DNA of 64,000 nucleotides from Desarmillaria ectypa (taxonomy: Eukaryota > Basidiomycota > Agaricomycetes > Agaricales > Physalacriaceae), in contig JAUDYN010000001.1 in NCBI GenBank assembly GCA_030407005.1, positions 2,542,001 to 2,606,000 of the forward strand, given 5' to 3'. This document shows, piece after piece, positions 24,028 to 35,085 of the stretch. Position numbers and translations under genes: made by a program. The notes beneath the pieces are model-generated. The model was not told where the DNA came from. It did no database searches and saw only the letters and a list, made by a program, of their open reading frames with translations. The stretch's first letter is position 1, and every line of letters begins with the position of its first letter.

Positions 24028-24178
24028 TGCCTCATAATTCGGAAGGCTCTCGAGCGACGTACCGTTGGATTGGTTTTTCGAATATATTTGATTTAAGCAC
24101 GCTGCGTTCATAAAGATATTCACAATCCGAATGCACCTCTATGTCTTGTGGATATGCATGTAGGTGTGAATAAGACCA

Positions 24179-24822
24179 TTATTTTTTCGACAGGGCGTAC
24201 TGCAATGCCTCGTACACGTCTGCTTCAATCTGGGCTTCGGCCTTGTCCTCCACAGAGCCATTTCCAGCTATGACCTTTTTCGCTTCGGCCAGGTTCGTAC
24301 GGACGGCCTAGTGAAAAGTCAGATGTTTACTTGGGGCTGTCATAAGAGACACACCTCAGGCGAGAAGTCTGCCAGCGGCGCCGCTTCAATCACGTTGATA
24401 GTGAGCTTGCTACCAGGATGAACGGTTGCGAATCCGCCAGACACTGAAACAGCATGAAACTGAGCAGCTCAATAACAGCGACCGACCACATACCAAACCA
24501 CTTCTTGGATGGACCGCCAGTAGCTTCAATGACCTCTACAATGCCAGGGCGAAGGGGCTCAACGGTAGGAACATGGTTAGCTAAAATACCCATGTCACCA
24601 GTAGCAGAGGGAGTGTTCACTTGCACAACGTCGGCAGAGGTAAAGATGGCCTGAAAAAATTCAGCAACAGCAGCATCGACTCCAAAACAAAGGACGTACT
24701 TGGTGAGGCATGACGAAAGACAGGCTGATTTTGTCTGCTGCGATAGCATATCCTCTCCTGCCCAAAGAAATACTAGAAGGAGCACGTCGAGCCGCCGTAG
24801 CGAGGAAACGTAGTGAAGCCAT
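24179..24822 (-). CDS. ATP16: Mitochondrial ATP synthase delta subunit
   Basis: Central-stalk subunit of F1 ATP synthase (bacterial epsilon homologue). The first exon encodes a mitochondrial presequence (MASLRFLATAARRAPSS) and the mature start DKISLSFVMPHQ. After a GT-AG intron come AIFTSADVVQVNTPSATGDM, GILANHVPTVEPLRPGIVEV, a following exon with the strand SGGFATVHPGSKLTINVIEA, and the C-terminal helices AVRTNLAEAKKVI and KAEAQIEADVYEALQYALSK. Length of about 165 residues is typical. Start CAT at 24820-24822 and stop at 24179-24181 were checked. It converges on the PH gene, and the GSH1 stop lies 132 bp upstream of its start. Confidence 0.93.
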
Positions 24823-24954
24823 GATGACTTTAACTTTGAACCGGCGGTCGTGCGTTTACGGGGTGTTGGTCCGTGAATCGGTAACTTCCGGACCTCCCAC
24901 GAAGGACAGCAATTATGTAATATTTTATTTATTTTATTAAATAGTTTAACGCAT

Positions 24955-27680
24955 CTATAGACCAATAGTTCCATGATCCTTAGCACCGCCTGTGTAGTCC
25001 TCTGGTAAAAGTTCCGGTGCACGTCTCACGCCTCGCTCACTGAAATCGATGAGGACAAATCAAGCAAGATGAAATGGTTGGCACGTACATCTCGTCCACG
25101 GCTTTCATGAGATCATAGTTGATCTCCATGCTCACAACTGAGTCGCGCTTGTAATCTGGATGTTGTCGAACGAAGTTTCGCATCCAAGTTGCAGGTGTGA
25201 CATACGATCCTGAGAAGAGCATTAAGAACGCTGCTATTGCCAACAATGGACATCGCGTATTACCGTTTGATCGTTTTCGAACTAGATCGAGGTACCGGTT
25301 AATCTTAGCCAAAGCATTTTCGTCGACTTCCAGAGTATCCACATAGTCGGAAATGACGCCAAGCAACCCTGGGAATGTTTCGCCCTTGGGAAGAGAGTAA
25401 GCCTTTCTCCGATGAGGAAAACGCAGATTAATACATCGCCATTCATGATTTCATTCATATTCATTTCACGGTATTCGTCTCGTACTGGCTCATGGTGAAC
25501 CCCATTCTCGGGTAACGGAGCTGAAGGGAAGCAGTTTCGCATTTTCTTCTCCTTGGTGCGAGGCACCCCATCGCATGGCGTGCAAGATCCAGAAGACGCA
25601 TTACTCGAGGAGTAGCCACTAGTACCTTCTCGGTAAAGGTTTTTGCGGAAGAAGAATTTCTCAGATCTAGCAGCATCCCTTCGCTGAGCCCTTGACATGT
25701 TCTCGTCCACCTAGATCAAGATTAAGTGAACACTGAATCGCGCCATGACAGAAGGAATCATGCCTTTGATATGGGCGTATAGAAATTGAGGTTGAAGCTC
25801 AGAATGGCCCTAGAAAGAAGAACCACGAACACTGCGAACGCAGCATTTTCGAAGTCGGTCATCTGAACCTCCATACTTCGAAACTCTACTCGCCAACCTA
25901 TTGAAGAATTCGGTGGCGGAGGTTTGAATCGCAGCGTCTGCCAATTCGTTGATTGAATATTCTACAATGGAAGCGTTAGTATAATGGACCATTAAATTTG
26001 TTGCACCAACCTCGAAATGATCGCTGCTGGTCTCATCATCTTGATCGATGGTTTCGGAGAAGACGACCAGAGGGTCACGGATAAATAGATGTGCTATATG
26101 TTTCGATAACAGGTCATCAATGCCTGGAGCACACTCTTTACTCGACGTCTTGTACAAAACTGTGTGCGAAACGCACCATGCTGCATCAAGCGATCAAATA
26201 TATCCTTGTCATATGGCACATCTGTGTCGTTATATTCCGGACGATTAGCCCAGTCTGTGGATATATATAGGTCAACACTGTCGTATCTGGACTTCGGAAT
26301 TTTGTAACGATCATTTTTTAAAGGCTAAAATTAGCAGTCAGGATCTGAATAGTATCAGACTTGATGCACGCTCCGAACCTTCAAACCCCTTTCTTCCTCA
26401 GTGCGATCGTCAACGCTGCCCGCAATGACATTCCAGCGACAGTCTACATCAGTAATATAGCCACGCCAGAGTGGGCTTGCGGCAGTGAGTGCCAACTAAA
26501 GTTTTCTCGTCACTTTGTCAAACTAATTCAAGTAGAAGAGCCACACACCAAAATTGGACCAATAGGAATCAACGCGTCGTACATGCATCTCGCCTCGTTG
26601 ACATTACAAGCTTGAAACGTTAATTGAAGACAAGAGCATCCCATTCCAAAACCCATCGCATCCAAGTAAACATGATTAGAAAGTGCGGCGCCGTTTTTTG
26701 CTTCTAGTAGACACGGTCAGTAGTCTGAAAACGCGTCTTAACTGACAAGAATAAGCACCGGGGTCTTCGGGATAGATTGAACGATTCCACGGGATTGTCG
26801 GGTCAATAAATGGGCGCGGTGTGTGTTCGTCGAAAAAAATAGGTAGATTTATGGCCACTTTGGATCCTCGTCTACGGCGAATATTGGCGGTAAGAGTGCT
26901 AAGAGCGTAGTTAGTCGTCTAGATTTGACAATCAATTAGTAGTCGATCTATCTCACTGACGGGAAGCGGGCGTGGGGGTTGGTGATCTCTTCCGGCAGAA
27001 AGAGACTGTGACTAGAAACAGCGTCTGAGGGATCGAAATAGGGCTCCGTAAACTGTCCTGGAACGCCTAGTCGAGGAAATGATGTGAAAGTTAGCGGAAT
27101 CTCGTTTGGCTTGAGGTGTTGACGGGCCAAGCTCCGTCTGGGATGGATGTAAGCACGAGTATGCAAAGCGTAGGTCACCTCCACCTGTAGCGCATATTGC
27201 CTTCCACAGAAAGCAGATCAGAAATTGAGCCTGTGTAAGGCGAACCAGGGGTAGATTCCAACATATATCGACCATATTCTGGGTGGAAAGTTGGCACTGG
27301 AACACTGGAGACTGGACATTGAAATACAGCAGATATAAAGTTGGGTTAAGTACTTACGTGTTATCGCAGTCCGAACAGATATCATTGACAATAGAGAATA
27401 GTTTCTCCAAGATCTCCGTTTGACGTAACGACAGTTTTGCATTCTTGGCCTCGTCGTCGAATGAGACAACCATATATTCCACCTAGCCGCCTTGTGAATA
27501 TCCGCGAGTTAGAGTAGAGGAGGAACAAACTTCGTCACCCCAGAGAAGCTCATCTCCATGTCGGTCCTTCAGACGATCCCATGTATGAAGGAACTGTGTG
27601 ATACCGTGATATCTAACATGATCGGCATACTTTTTCGCTTCATCCCATGTTAGCGGCGTCCCAAGGTAGAGCAGACCCAT
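24955..27680 (-). CDS. GSH1: Glutamate-cysteine ligase, catalytic subunit
   Basis: First and rate-limiting step of glutathione synthesis: ATP-dependent joining of glutamate and cysteine. Eukaryotic GCS family features seen in order: [44 protein letters not shown] (metal and glutamate site); [118 protein letters not shown] block; [36 protein letters not shown]; and the tail [20 protein letters not shown] ending [12 protein letters not shown]. At least eight short introns. Start CAT at 27678-27680 and stop at 24955-24957 checked. All active-site blocks are present; no lesion. Confidence 0.93.
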
Positions 27681-28113
27681 GGTACGGTCGGATTCTATGC
27701 CAGGTAGCAGAAAGAGAAGCAAAGGGGGGCCTCGGGAAAGCAGAAGGAATTAGGCCAAATAGTATATAAAGCAAAGCAGTTTCGATTTGTAAGATCTGAT
27801 CCTCCTATTGCGCCATATCCGGTTTGTCAGACAGCAAAGCAGAACCGGACATCTGAAAAAGGCATTTAGGCCATCAAAGCTCATCACTGCCAGCAGCTGT
27901 CTGGCAGGATCCAGTATTCTCAGGCAGACTATAGACCAACCAATGCGTGAATATAGAAACGAAATAAAGGTCGTACCTTGCCAGCTGTCGCTAATACGCT
28001 AATGTCCGACCGGGTCGACCTCGGCGTCAATCTAGGGACTCATTCTGATGGTCCTATCATATCCGTCCAATAACCATCATAGGTACATATAATTATGGAA
28101 TCAAGATAATGCC
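27681..28113. other. Tandem spacer, GSH1 promoter region
   Basis: Between the ATG6 stop and the GSH1 start, both on the minus strand. The bases just upstream of GSH1 are C/T-rich on the coding strand, with a TTTATATACT sequence near 27762-27771. I saw no further gene. Confidence 0.5.
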
Positions 28114-29822
28114 CTAGCCATTCGCACCATTAGTGGCCCATTTCAGACATATCTTCAGAGCAAGAAGGACATGTCGGAGCGACCTTGTCCAGGCCTCCTC
28201 TTGGTTAAACTGCAGCTTGACCGAAACATCACCAATCTTATCTTTTACGACTCTGCCAGAGGCGATTAGTAGTTTCTTTTAGAAAACACGTTGCCCTTAC
28301 TGATGAGGAAAATCGACAGAGGGATCCTGCGACTTGATATGATCCATGAGATGCTTCAGGCAATCGATAAAGGCCACCATGGCTAAATCAAACCGTCGAT
28401 TATGGAGTAATCGGCCGAAGTGGAGGTCCCCAGAGCCATAGAGCTCGTAGTTGGATTTGTCGCCAGTAGCTTTTTCGATACGTGAAAAAGATCCCATGGG
28501 TATTAATCGATAGCTGACCAAGATTGAGAAACAAAAAGTCGATAAATAATGAAATTGCGCACTTCTCAAATGTGTAGTCAAGTTTGCGAGCAATGGTGTA
28601 CATTAAAAGAAGCGTCTGCCCCCAAGCCGCGTTTATTTCAGCCCATTCGACCTAATACGGCTTCAGTTGCGAATAGGATTGAGAAACAATGCTTACTGGC
28701 ACTCCAGGTACCCTTCCTAACCGTAGTCCGTTAATAGTCCCAAAAACGCCGTCATGACCAATGCAGAAAGCATCGTTATATACATTAGTACGCTCAAGTT
28801 TCTCGAGAGTCGCAGAATCCGCTGCGTATGCAGCACGAAGTGTCGCTAGCTGCACGGTTTGTTGGTCTATGGCCAAGACTTGTTCGTTGTGAGCGCGCCA
28901 GAATCTGTTCGGATAGGTTTCAATGTATTCCATGAATTCAATAATCAACGTACTCGTTTTCTTCGGCATCCAAATCCTTTTCCTCAAGCTCTAATAGCCG
29001 CAACTCTTCGTCTAGTTGCTCACGCTCACGTTCCGCCTCTAGAAGTTGTTCAATGGCAAGGCGTTCCTCTCCCTGTAGTTTATCAATCTTCCTCTCCGCT
29101 TCCTCTTTCGTCATCCCGCGTCCTTCTCGCTCCCTCTCCTTTTTAATCTCCTTCTCAAATGCTATGTAACCATCTCTTTCTTTCTTGGTTTCATCCAATT
29201 GACACTGTAGTGATGTGAGCAGGATCTGTGTACACTCTGCACAGAGAGGGTGGTCGATCTCTGTCCGTGAAGACAGGAAATTGAATAGTCTGGTAGTCGA
29301 ACGCAGATGGTGGGACAGCGGCGACGGATTCGGTTGATCGAGAGCAGGTTTGAGCGGGGATGACGTTGGAGACTTGCTCGGGGAACTCCGCGCCTTCATG
29401 AGCCCTTTCTTTGGGCGCGGAGATGAAGGCGAAGAGGGGATATTACGGATCATACTGTCCTGCAAAAGCACGAAGGATTCATGCGGCGACAGTGCCCCAT
29501 GTTCAGACAGTTTTCCTTGTGCACGGGGTGAAAGAGAAGAGAGAGCAGAAGATTTAGATTTTTGCCATGCAGATTTGACGGTCGAGTCTGCGGGAAGAGC
29601 AGCCAACTTGTCGGCTTCAGAAGTAAGACGCCCATGCGAAGACGACTGTGCAGTCGGAGCCGAAGTGACGATCATGTCATAGGCAGAAGGAGCCAAATCG
29701 ACAAGGGAGGCATCCAACTAGAAACGACAACCATAAGTTTCAACAGGTAATGTTAGAAAGAGGCAGGTACGTGCTTGAAGTGGCTCCTTGCATTGCTGAC
29801 ATATAAGGCCTCCGGAACTCAT
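28114..29822 (-). CDS. ATG6: Autophagy protein Atg6/Vps30 (Beclin-1)
   Basis: Regulatory subunit of the class III PI3-kinase (Vps34) complexes for autophagy and vacuolar sorting. The N-terminus has the zinc-ribbon-like CQQCKEPLQ, followed by [16 protein letters not shown]; a disordered Ser/Pro region; the Cys pair [12 protein letters not shown]; a long Glu/Arg-rich coiled coil (about 29185-28950); and the BARA domain: [76 protein letters not shown] and a C-terminal helix ending WATNGANG. The first intron appears to be GC-AG, because only that splice gives the family-conserved PLQ-LDASL join. Start at 29820-29822, stop at 28114-28116. Confidence 0.93.
29718..29774 (-). other. Probable GC-AG intron in ATG6
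   Basis: Minus-strand donor CAA|GCACGT, a CTAAC branch-like site, acceptor TTTCTAG|TTG. The GT four bases further on (GCAC|GTACCT) would shift the frame and hit a stop, so the GC donor is the only one that keeps the frame. Confidence 0.7.
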
Positions 29823-30466
29823 GATTTAAACGTGTAAGTACGTGCTCTGAAAATGTGGTAATGATCCAGGGTACCTTGGCTGAGCGCAAGTGGTCGGAAG
29901 TCAAGCTTCAAGGAGGAAGTAGCTTGTTTGGGAATTTCAAATAGGAAACTTGCCCTTGAACGACAAAGTTCATCACCCTTCGGTGTTAAGGGTAAAGCTA
30001 CTTCTCAGCAGATACTAATGGTTAGCCTCGATTATTTCTTCCGTTTGAGGGCGCTTGATCACGGTTCGCGGCATGCTCCAATGCTATGACTCTACCTTAC
30101 TGCGAATAGAAGTCCGGATCCTTCATTTCGCGGGTCTTCAGGTCGTGGCGTCTTTAACTGTGCACTGGGATGTCCCCATACCGGTACTACCCCCGAATTT
30201 CTGACACACAATACGAACAATTTTACCCCGTCTTCGCAACCAATTCGTACCACACCTTATAAATAGTCAGGGTGGAAAGGTCTCCAGTTCTGAATCTGAC
30301 CTCAACGACCTTCCCTACTTATTTCCTTCCCTACGTTTTAACCAACCTCCGCGGTTTGGCTCCCGATATTTCTCTATTCGATACAAGTTTATTCATCACA
30401 TCTGTGCGCCTTTCTCTTGATCTGCCTTTACCTGCACTGACCAGCGTCTATATCTCCAGACAGAAC
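29823..30466. other. Divergent intergenic region
   Basis: Spacer between ATG6 (minus) and the caspase-like gene (plus). It holds a TATA box at 30258-30265 for the plus-strand gene. The plus frame is open upstream from 30272 to the ATG at 30467, but this part is CT-rich and lacks an in-frame ATG, so I read it as leader. Confidence 0.6.
30258..30265 (+). promoter_or_regulatory. TATA box TATAAATA
   Basis: Perfect consensus about 200 bp upstream of the start codon of the caspase-like gene and just before its CT-rich leader. The long distance implies a leader of about 170 bases. Confidence 0.55.
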
Positions 30467-31804
30467 ATGAGAGGCCAAATGTTTGCTCTTGTCATCGGGA
30501 TCGACAAGTACAAGTCGGGTTCCATTTGGGACTTGGACTCTTGCGTGTCCGATGCCCGAAGGATGAATCGCTGGCTGATGAGCGATCTTGGGGTACCAAA
30601 AGAGAACATATGCCTGCTTATCGACGCGGAAGCAACCAAGGCTGGCATTGAAACCACATTTCTGAGCCATCTAGTCAACAATCCTTCCATTCAGCGAGGG
30701 GACGCCATCCTGATTTATTTCGCCGGACACGGCAGCCTGATGCCATCTCCTCCAGATTGGTATAGCTGTATTTTATCCTCGCGGAAGGTACACACGCCGC
30801 CCAAGGTACAGGTTTTATGCCCATATGATCATGATACCAAGGGTCCAGAGGGTCGAATTTCCGGTCTTTCAGATCGATCCTTGAAAGCCCTCATTTGGGA
30901 CTTATCTCAGGCGAAAGGAGATAACATTACGTTGATCGTAGACAGCTCCTTCACCCCTCCTCTGAAAATTCGTGACCGTCGCCATATTCGTTGGACTTCC
31001 ACCCACAAAGCCACGCCCGACGACCTTCGCACCTCTCTATGGCCAAGCGCGCACGGTCAGCGTCATGAAACTTCTGGATTTCACGATGCCCAGACCTCTA
31101 CTCACACCCTGGTTATCGCATGCGGGCTCAATCAGACGGCTGTAGAGGGGAAGCACGGCGGAAAGTTTACCTCCGCCTTTCTCGAGGCAGCCAAAGGCAT
31201 ACCTCTGCACCGGACGTCCTACGATCACTTGGTAGACCGCATGCTCTCCCAAGCGGGCGAGGACCTCAAAGACCAACGCCCCATTTGCATTGGACCCGAC
31301 AAAACCCGATTCATCTTCGATACTACACTATTCCCACCCGACGAGAGCTACATCTCAATTGTTATTCTGGCTGCGAAAGCTGACTACTTTCGAGTTGAAG
31401 TCGGGCCGGCTCACGGCATCTTCAATGGCAATGAAATGTCCATTCATTCCTATAACTTCTCCGGTCCATATAACCCATCCATTGGCACCGTCGTCGTTAC
31501 GGAAGTACATCCTACGTGGTGCCTTGTTCGTCGTAGGACCAACAGCATTCAAATTGAAACGGGGTGTTGGGCTCGCGTAAACCATCGCCGGACTCGCTCC
31601 AATTCTTGGTTGTCAACTACTAGCTCTGTGCTCCTTCCTTGGACCCGTGGTAAAGAAGGGGAAGGACGGAGGTCTATAACCCCTAAACCCTCACATTCTC
31701 TGGATGAGAAATGCCTAATTTCAACGTATCAAGACCAACCACCTGAAGAAGAGCCAATCGGTCGCCCGTCGTTGTTGTGCAAGTGTTTCAACGGTATTTT
31801 TTAG
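30467..31804 (+). CDS. Caspase-like (peptidase C14) protein lacking the catalytic Cys
   Basis: Single-exon gene of 445 codons with the p20-like fold of fungal metacaspase-related proteins. Seen: MFALVIGIDKYKS; LDSCVSDARRMNRWLMSDLG; LLIDAEATKAGIETTFL; DAILIYFAGHGS with the catalytic His; VLCPYDHDT; then NITLIVDSSFTPPLK where family members have D-[SC]-C-H-S-G. The codon at 30947-30949 is TCC (Ser) in place of the TGC/TGT Cys, and the following His and Gly are lost too. LVIACGLNQTAVEGKHGGKFT and AFLEAA complete the domain. The C-terminal 150 residues form a beta-rich unnamed extension, then a basic tail. The frame is otherwise intact, so I infer a maintained pseudo-protease rather than a decayed gene. 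Confidence 0.85.
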   Translation: MRGQMFALVIGIDKYKSGSIWDLDSCVSDARRMNRWLMSDLGVPKENICLLIDAEATKAGIETTFLSHLVNNPSIQRGDAILIYFAGHGSLMPSPPDWYSCILSSRKVHTPPKVQVLCPYDHDTKGPEGRISGLSDRSLKALIWDLSQAKGDNITLIVDSSFTPPLKIRDRRHIRWTSTHKATPDDLRTSLWPSAHGQRHETSGFHDAQTSTHTLVIACGLNQTAVEGKHGGKFTSAFLEAAKGIPLHRTSYDHLVDRMLSQAGEDLKDQRPICIGPDKTRFIFDTTLFPPDESYISIVILAAKADYFRVEVGPAHGIFNGNEMSIHSYNFSGPYNPSIGTVVVTEVHPTWCLVRRRTNSIQIETGCWARVNHRRTRSNSWLSTTSSVLLPWTRGKEGEGRRSITPKPSHSLDEKCLISTYQDQPPEEEPIGRPSLLCKCFNGIF

Positions 31805-32331
31805 TGTAAAGAGCAAGCTCTCGTAAGTCTTGGCTTCGAGTCTTATTCGGTGGTATCCTCACAGCATGTTTTCACAGCCTCGTCCATCTCTTCAGAGATC
31901 GGAATACCTGAGGTGGTGCTGCGGCCGTACTATATTTCTTGACGACAAATCTATGTGGTATCTTTCTTTCTTCCGTTCACTCCCGCAAGTGGGATTACGG
32001 TATTCGGTACCTTGAAAGTACCATCTTAACTACCCATCAGGTTACTCATTCTTACGAGCCTATCTTCCAATTGCCTTCTGTATTGTACCACTCCTTCTAC
32101 TTGAGAGGCCATGCATACTATTTTTATGTCAGATCCTCGCACAAATCTTTTGCACGTGCACAACAAATGCATTGAGATTGGTCGGTTTTCTCTCGATGCC
32201 TGCCGCCGCTGTGGCTGACCTGGTGGCGTGGGTCTTACGCGGGTCTGTGAGGTCTGTCACAAACCCCGTGATCAACATGCCTAACACGTAACAGTAACAG
32301 GTGACGTAAAAGGGCCACTTTGAACGATGCC
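31805..32331. other. Intergenic, POLK promoter region
   Basis: Spacer between two plus-strand genes. It has a TGCACGTGCA palindrome at 32151-32160 and a tiny upstream frame beginning at 32327. Short open frames near 31830-32175 and 32129-32480 show no domain and are left out. Confidence 0.55.
32151..32160. promoter_or_regulatory. Palindromic E-box TGCACGTGCA
   Basis: Ten-base perfect palindrome with a CACGTG core, target shape of bHLH factors, about 170 bp upstream of the POLK start. Function is inferred only from the motif. Confidence 0.3.
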
Positions 32332-32335
32332 ATGA
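32327..32335 (+). other. Two-codon upstream ORF overlapping the POLK start
   Basis: The sequence ATGCCATGA holds a minimal frame (ATG CCA TGA) whose stop overlaps the POLK start ATG at 32332-32334. A ribosome starting here would stop on the main start, which could lower translation or require reinitiation. Depends on the transcript starting upstream of 32327. Confidence 0.45.
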
Positions 32336-35038
32336 CCTCTGAACCAGCTCCGAAATCATCCCAGGCCACTGAAAGTCTTATCAAACGTCTCGCTGGTCCG
32401 TCCACCGGCAAAGCAGGGTCAGTCATCCCGTTATCTTCCGAGCAGCTTCTCAAATTTAGTGCAGACTCGTCACAGACCAAACCGAAATCAACCGCGTTAT
32501 CACTGAAGCCTCGAAAGGATCCAAATTTTATGAGGCACGCTAAATCCTTCCTGATTCAGTGAAACTCTATCAATACCCTCTCTGTGGCAACCAGAATGAA
32601 AAACGAAAAGACCAGGACCTTACAAACAGGATTAATAATATATTGAAGCTGCGTGATGAGGTGACGAAAGGAGTGGACATGCGTGCGTTGTATTAAGCCC
32701 ATGATGACTACCGACGTTGAGGCTGATATCTGCTCAGGCAAAGTTGAGTCCAGTGTTGATGGCCTGGTTCGTGATACAATCTTGGAAGCCGCATCGATTA
32801 TGCCAATGCAGTTTATAGCTTCAAGAGGTGGAACGGCAACGAGACTTGAGCCAAATCATTGTTCATGTTGATATGGATGCATTTTACGCGGTATGCACTT
32901 CTTATGAAGGCCACCCGTGTCTGCCGATATTTACTTTATCATGTATAGAACGTGGAGCTTCTTCACAATCCGGACCTCAAAGGAAAACCTTTCGGTGTAT
33001 GCCGTTCTACTCTCGCCTGAAACGATTGACTGAACGTCGCATCTAGGTCGGTCATGGTGTTCTTACCACAGCCTCATACGAGGCGCGGAAACATGGAGTC
33101 CGCTCGGGCATGCCAGGTAAAAGATAACTTGTTTTTTGCTATGCAACTCAGGTGAAGCCGTTGTCAGGCTTCATTGCGAAGAAACTCTGTCCGGAACTCA
33201 TTCTTGTCAAAATTAACTTCACGCGGTACAATGAGATGTCTCGGAAAGTTATGGATATTTTCGAACGATATGATCCCAACATGTGTCCTGCCGGGTGTGA
33301 TGAAGGGTACTTAAAGTAGGCATCCTTTTGTGACACTCTTTGCCTTCGATGATCTGAGAATCCAGCATAACGTCATATTGCAAGGAACACGATATTACTC
33401 CAGATGATTGCGTCCAGGAGATGCGCCAAAAGGTATTTGAGGAGACCAACTTGACTGTTAGCGCCGGCATAGCACCCAATAAGGTGGTGCTGCACTGCTT
33501 TCGCGACGACGAAATGCTGACTTGACTTTCTCCTTTGAAGATGCTAGCGAAAGTGCGTGATATCCCCTATTTTGCAAGCCAACCTGGACTGATCGTTCTA
33601 TAGATATGTTCTGACAAAGTAAATTTCTCGTACTCTTTGGACGGCCGCCGGCTTATTGTGTATGCCCTTACCAGAATAAGCCCAATGGTCAATTCCACCT
33701 GCCTTTTGATAGCCAAGAAATCATCGCCTTCATGCATGACTTATCAATTCGCAAGGTCCCTGGCATCGGGCGTGTCAACGAACGATTGCTAGAATCTGTG
33801 GGCATAAAGGTAGGCATTTACCTTACACCCTATGGCTGAATAGTTGATGGTTCCGGTCCCTCAGACGTGTGGTGATATCTACACTCACCGGGCAATGCTC
33901 TCAATGATGGACAAACAATTCGGGTTGCACTTTCTCCTTCGTACCCACCTGGGCATAGCATCCAATAATGTTCAGCCGCATCAGAGACAAGAACGAAAAA
34001 GCATAGGTGCAGAACGGTACCGTTTGATCTTATAGTTCACGAGTCAGATACTGAGTGAAGAACTAGTACTTTTAATCCTTTAGACGATAAAGAGAGGATT
34101 TTTCAGAAGCTCCAAGAAGTTGCTCAAGAACTGGAAGACGACATGAATAACAATGGGTGGACGGGACGGACGATTACTCTAAAGTTCAAGCTCGATACGT
34201 ATCAAGGTATCTTGTCATATGCCAGCAGACCCGACCGACTACTACTGACTAGCCTGATCCTGATAGTATTCACTCGTGCCAAGTCTTTCGATCGCTGGAT
34301 AACGAAGAAGGAGGAGCTGTTGAAGGTGTGTATGGACTTGTTGACATTTTTCATTTATATCGTACATCTCATCTCTTTCAGATAGGCAAGGAGCTGCTGC
34401 TGCCAGAGTTTCCGTTGAAACTCAGACTGATCGGCCTGCGAGTGACGAAGTTGAAAGATTTACATGCTGCATCGGATACGACGACTGGCATCAAACGGGT
34501 GGGTTTACTCGTCCCATTGCAAATACACACGTCATTGAGCTACGAACAGTTTTTCGAGTCTGTTGGCGGCGACCAATCCGCTTCCAACAAACGACTCAAG
34601 ACTGGGCATGATAATGACCAGCCTCTAGACTCGCTGAAAACTCAAGACCACTGGGATGATGAAATGCCCGGATATCACGAGCTTGATGACACTGACAATG
34701 ACATGGACGCCAACGAAGGAGACATGGATGAGAACCTGGAGCCCTTCTTCCGTTCTCGGCCGCCTGTCTCTGAGCCTGCGCGTTCTTCCCAGGACCCGGT
34801 TAGGATATCGATCAAACCTCGGAGCACTATAATGCGCCCGAGTTCATCGTTGTCCACAGCGAAGCTTTCGCAAGACTGTCCAGTTTGCGGGAAGACATTG
34901 ACCACAGATAATAAAGGATTTAATGATCACATAGATTTTTGTCTAAGCCGGGGTATCATTTCACAGGTGCAAGCTGAAGCAAGCATCGGTACTTCTTCCA
35001 AACCCAAACAGAAGCTCGCTGGAAAACGGAGAAGGTGA
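32332..35038 (+). CDS. POLK: DNA polymerase kappa (Y-family, DinB)
   Basis: Translesion polymerase of the nucleus. Splicing about a dozen short introns restores the full domain order: N-clasp (SLIKRLAGPSTGKAG|LVTDQTEINR, ASKGSKFYE|NEKRKDQDL); catalytic VHVDMDAFYA with two metal-binding Asp; LTTASYEARKHGVRSGMP; the DEGYLNITSYC motif; VSAGIAPNKMLAKICSD; VPGIGRVNERLLES helix-hairpin-helix; CGDIYTHRAMLS; RKSIGAERTFNPL; little-finger strands; a GIKRFF PIP-like motif; and a C-terminal UBZ finger (CPVCGKTL...FNDHIDFC near 34875-34950). The exon after FYE is joined only by a GC-AG intron. CPAG is followed by Cys rather than the usual Val before DEGY. Start has an overlapping two-codon uORF. Nothing is truncated. 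Confidence 0.9.
32535..32594 (+). other. Probable GC-AG intron in POLK
   Basis: Donor GAG|GCACGC and acceptor AACCAG|AAT give 60 bases, phase 0, joining KFYE to NEKRKDQ as in the family. No GT exists that could serve instead, and read-through meets TAA after two codons. Confidence 0.7.
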
Positions 35039-35085
35039 ACCTCTATCTATCGCTACATTGGTGTACACGTATTCGGAATGTATTA

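Noticed and set aside
30272..30466. In-frame extension upstream of the caspase-like gene
   Set aside because: Begins with GTG and lacks an ATG; sits directly after a TATA box, so it is leader sequence.
32320..32562. 80-codon single-frame protein at the POLK start
   Set aside because: It reads through the first intron; splicing at GTCAGT...GTGCAG restores the polymerase kappa N-clasp.
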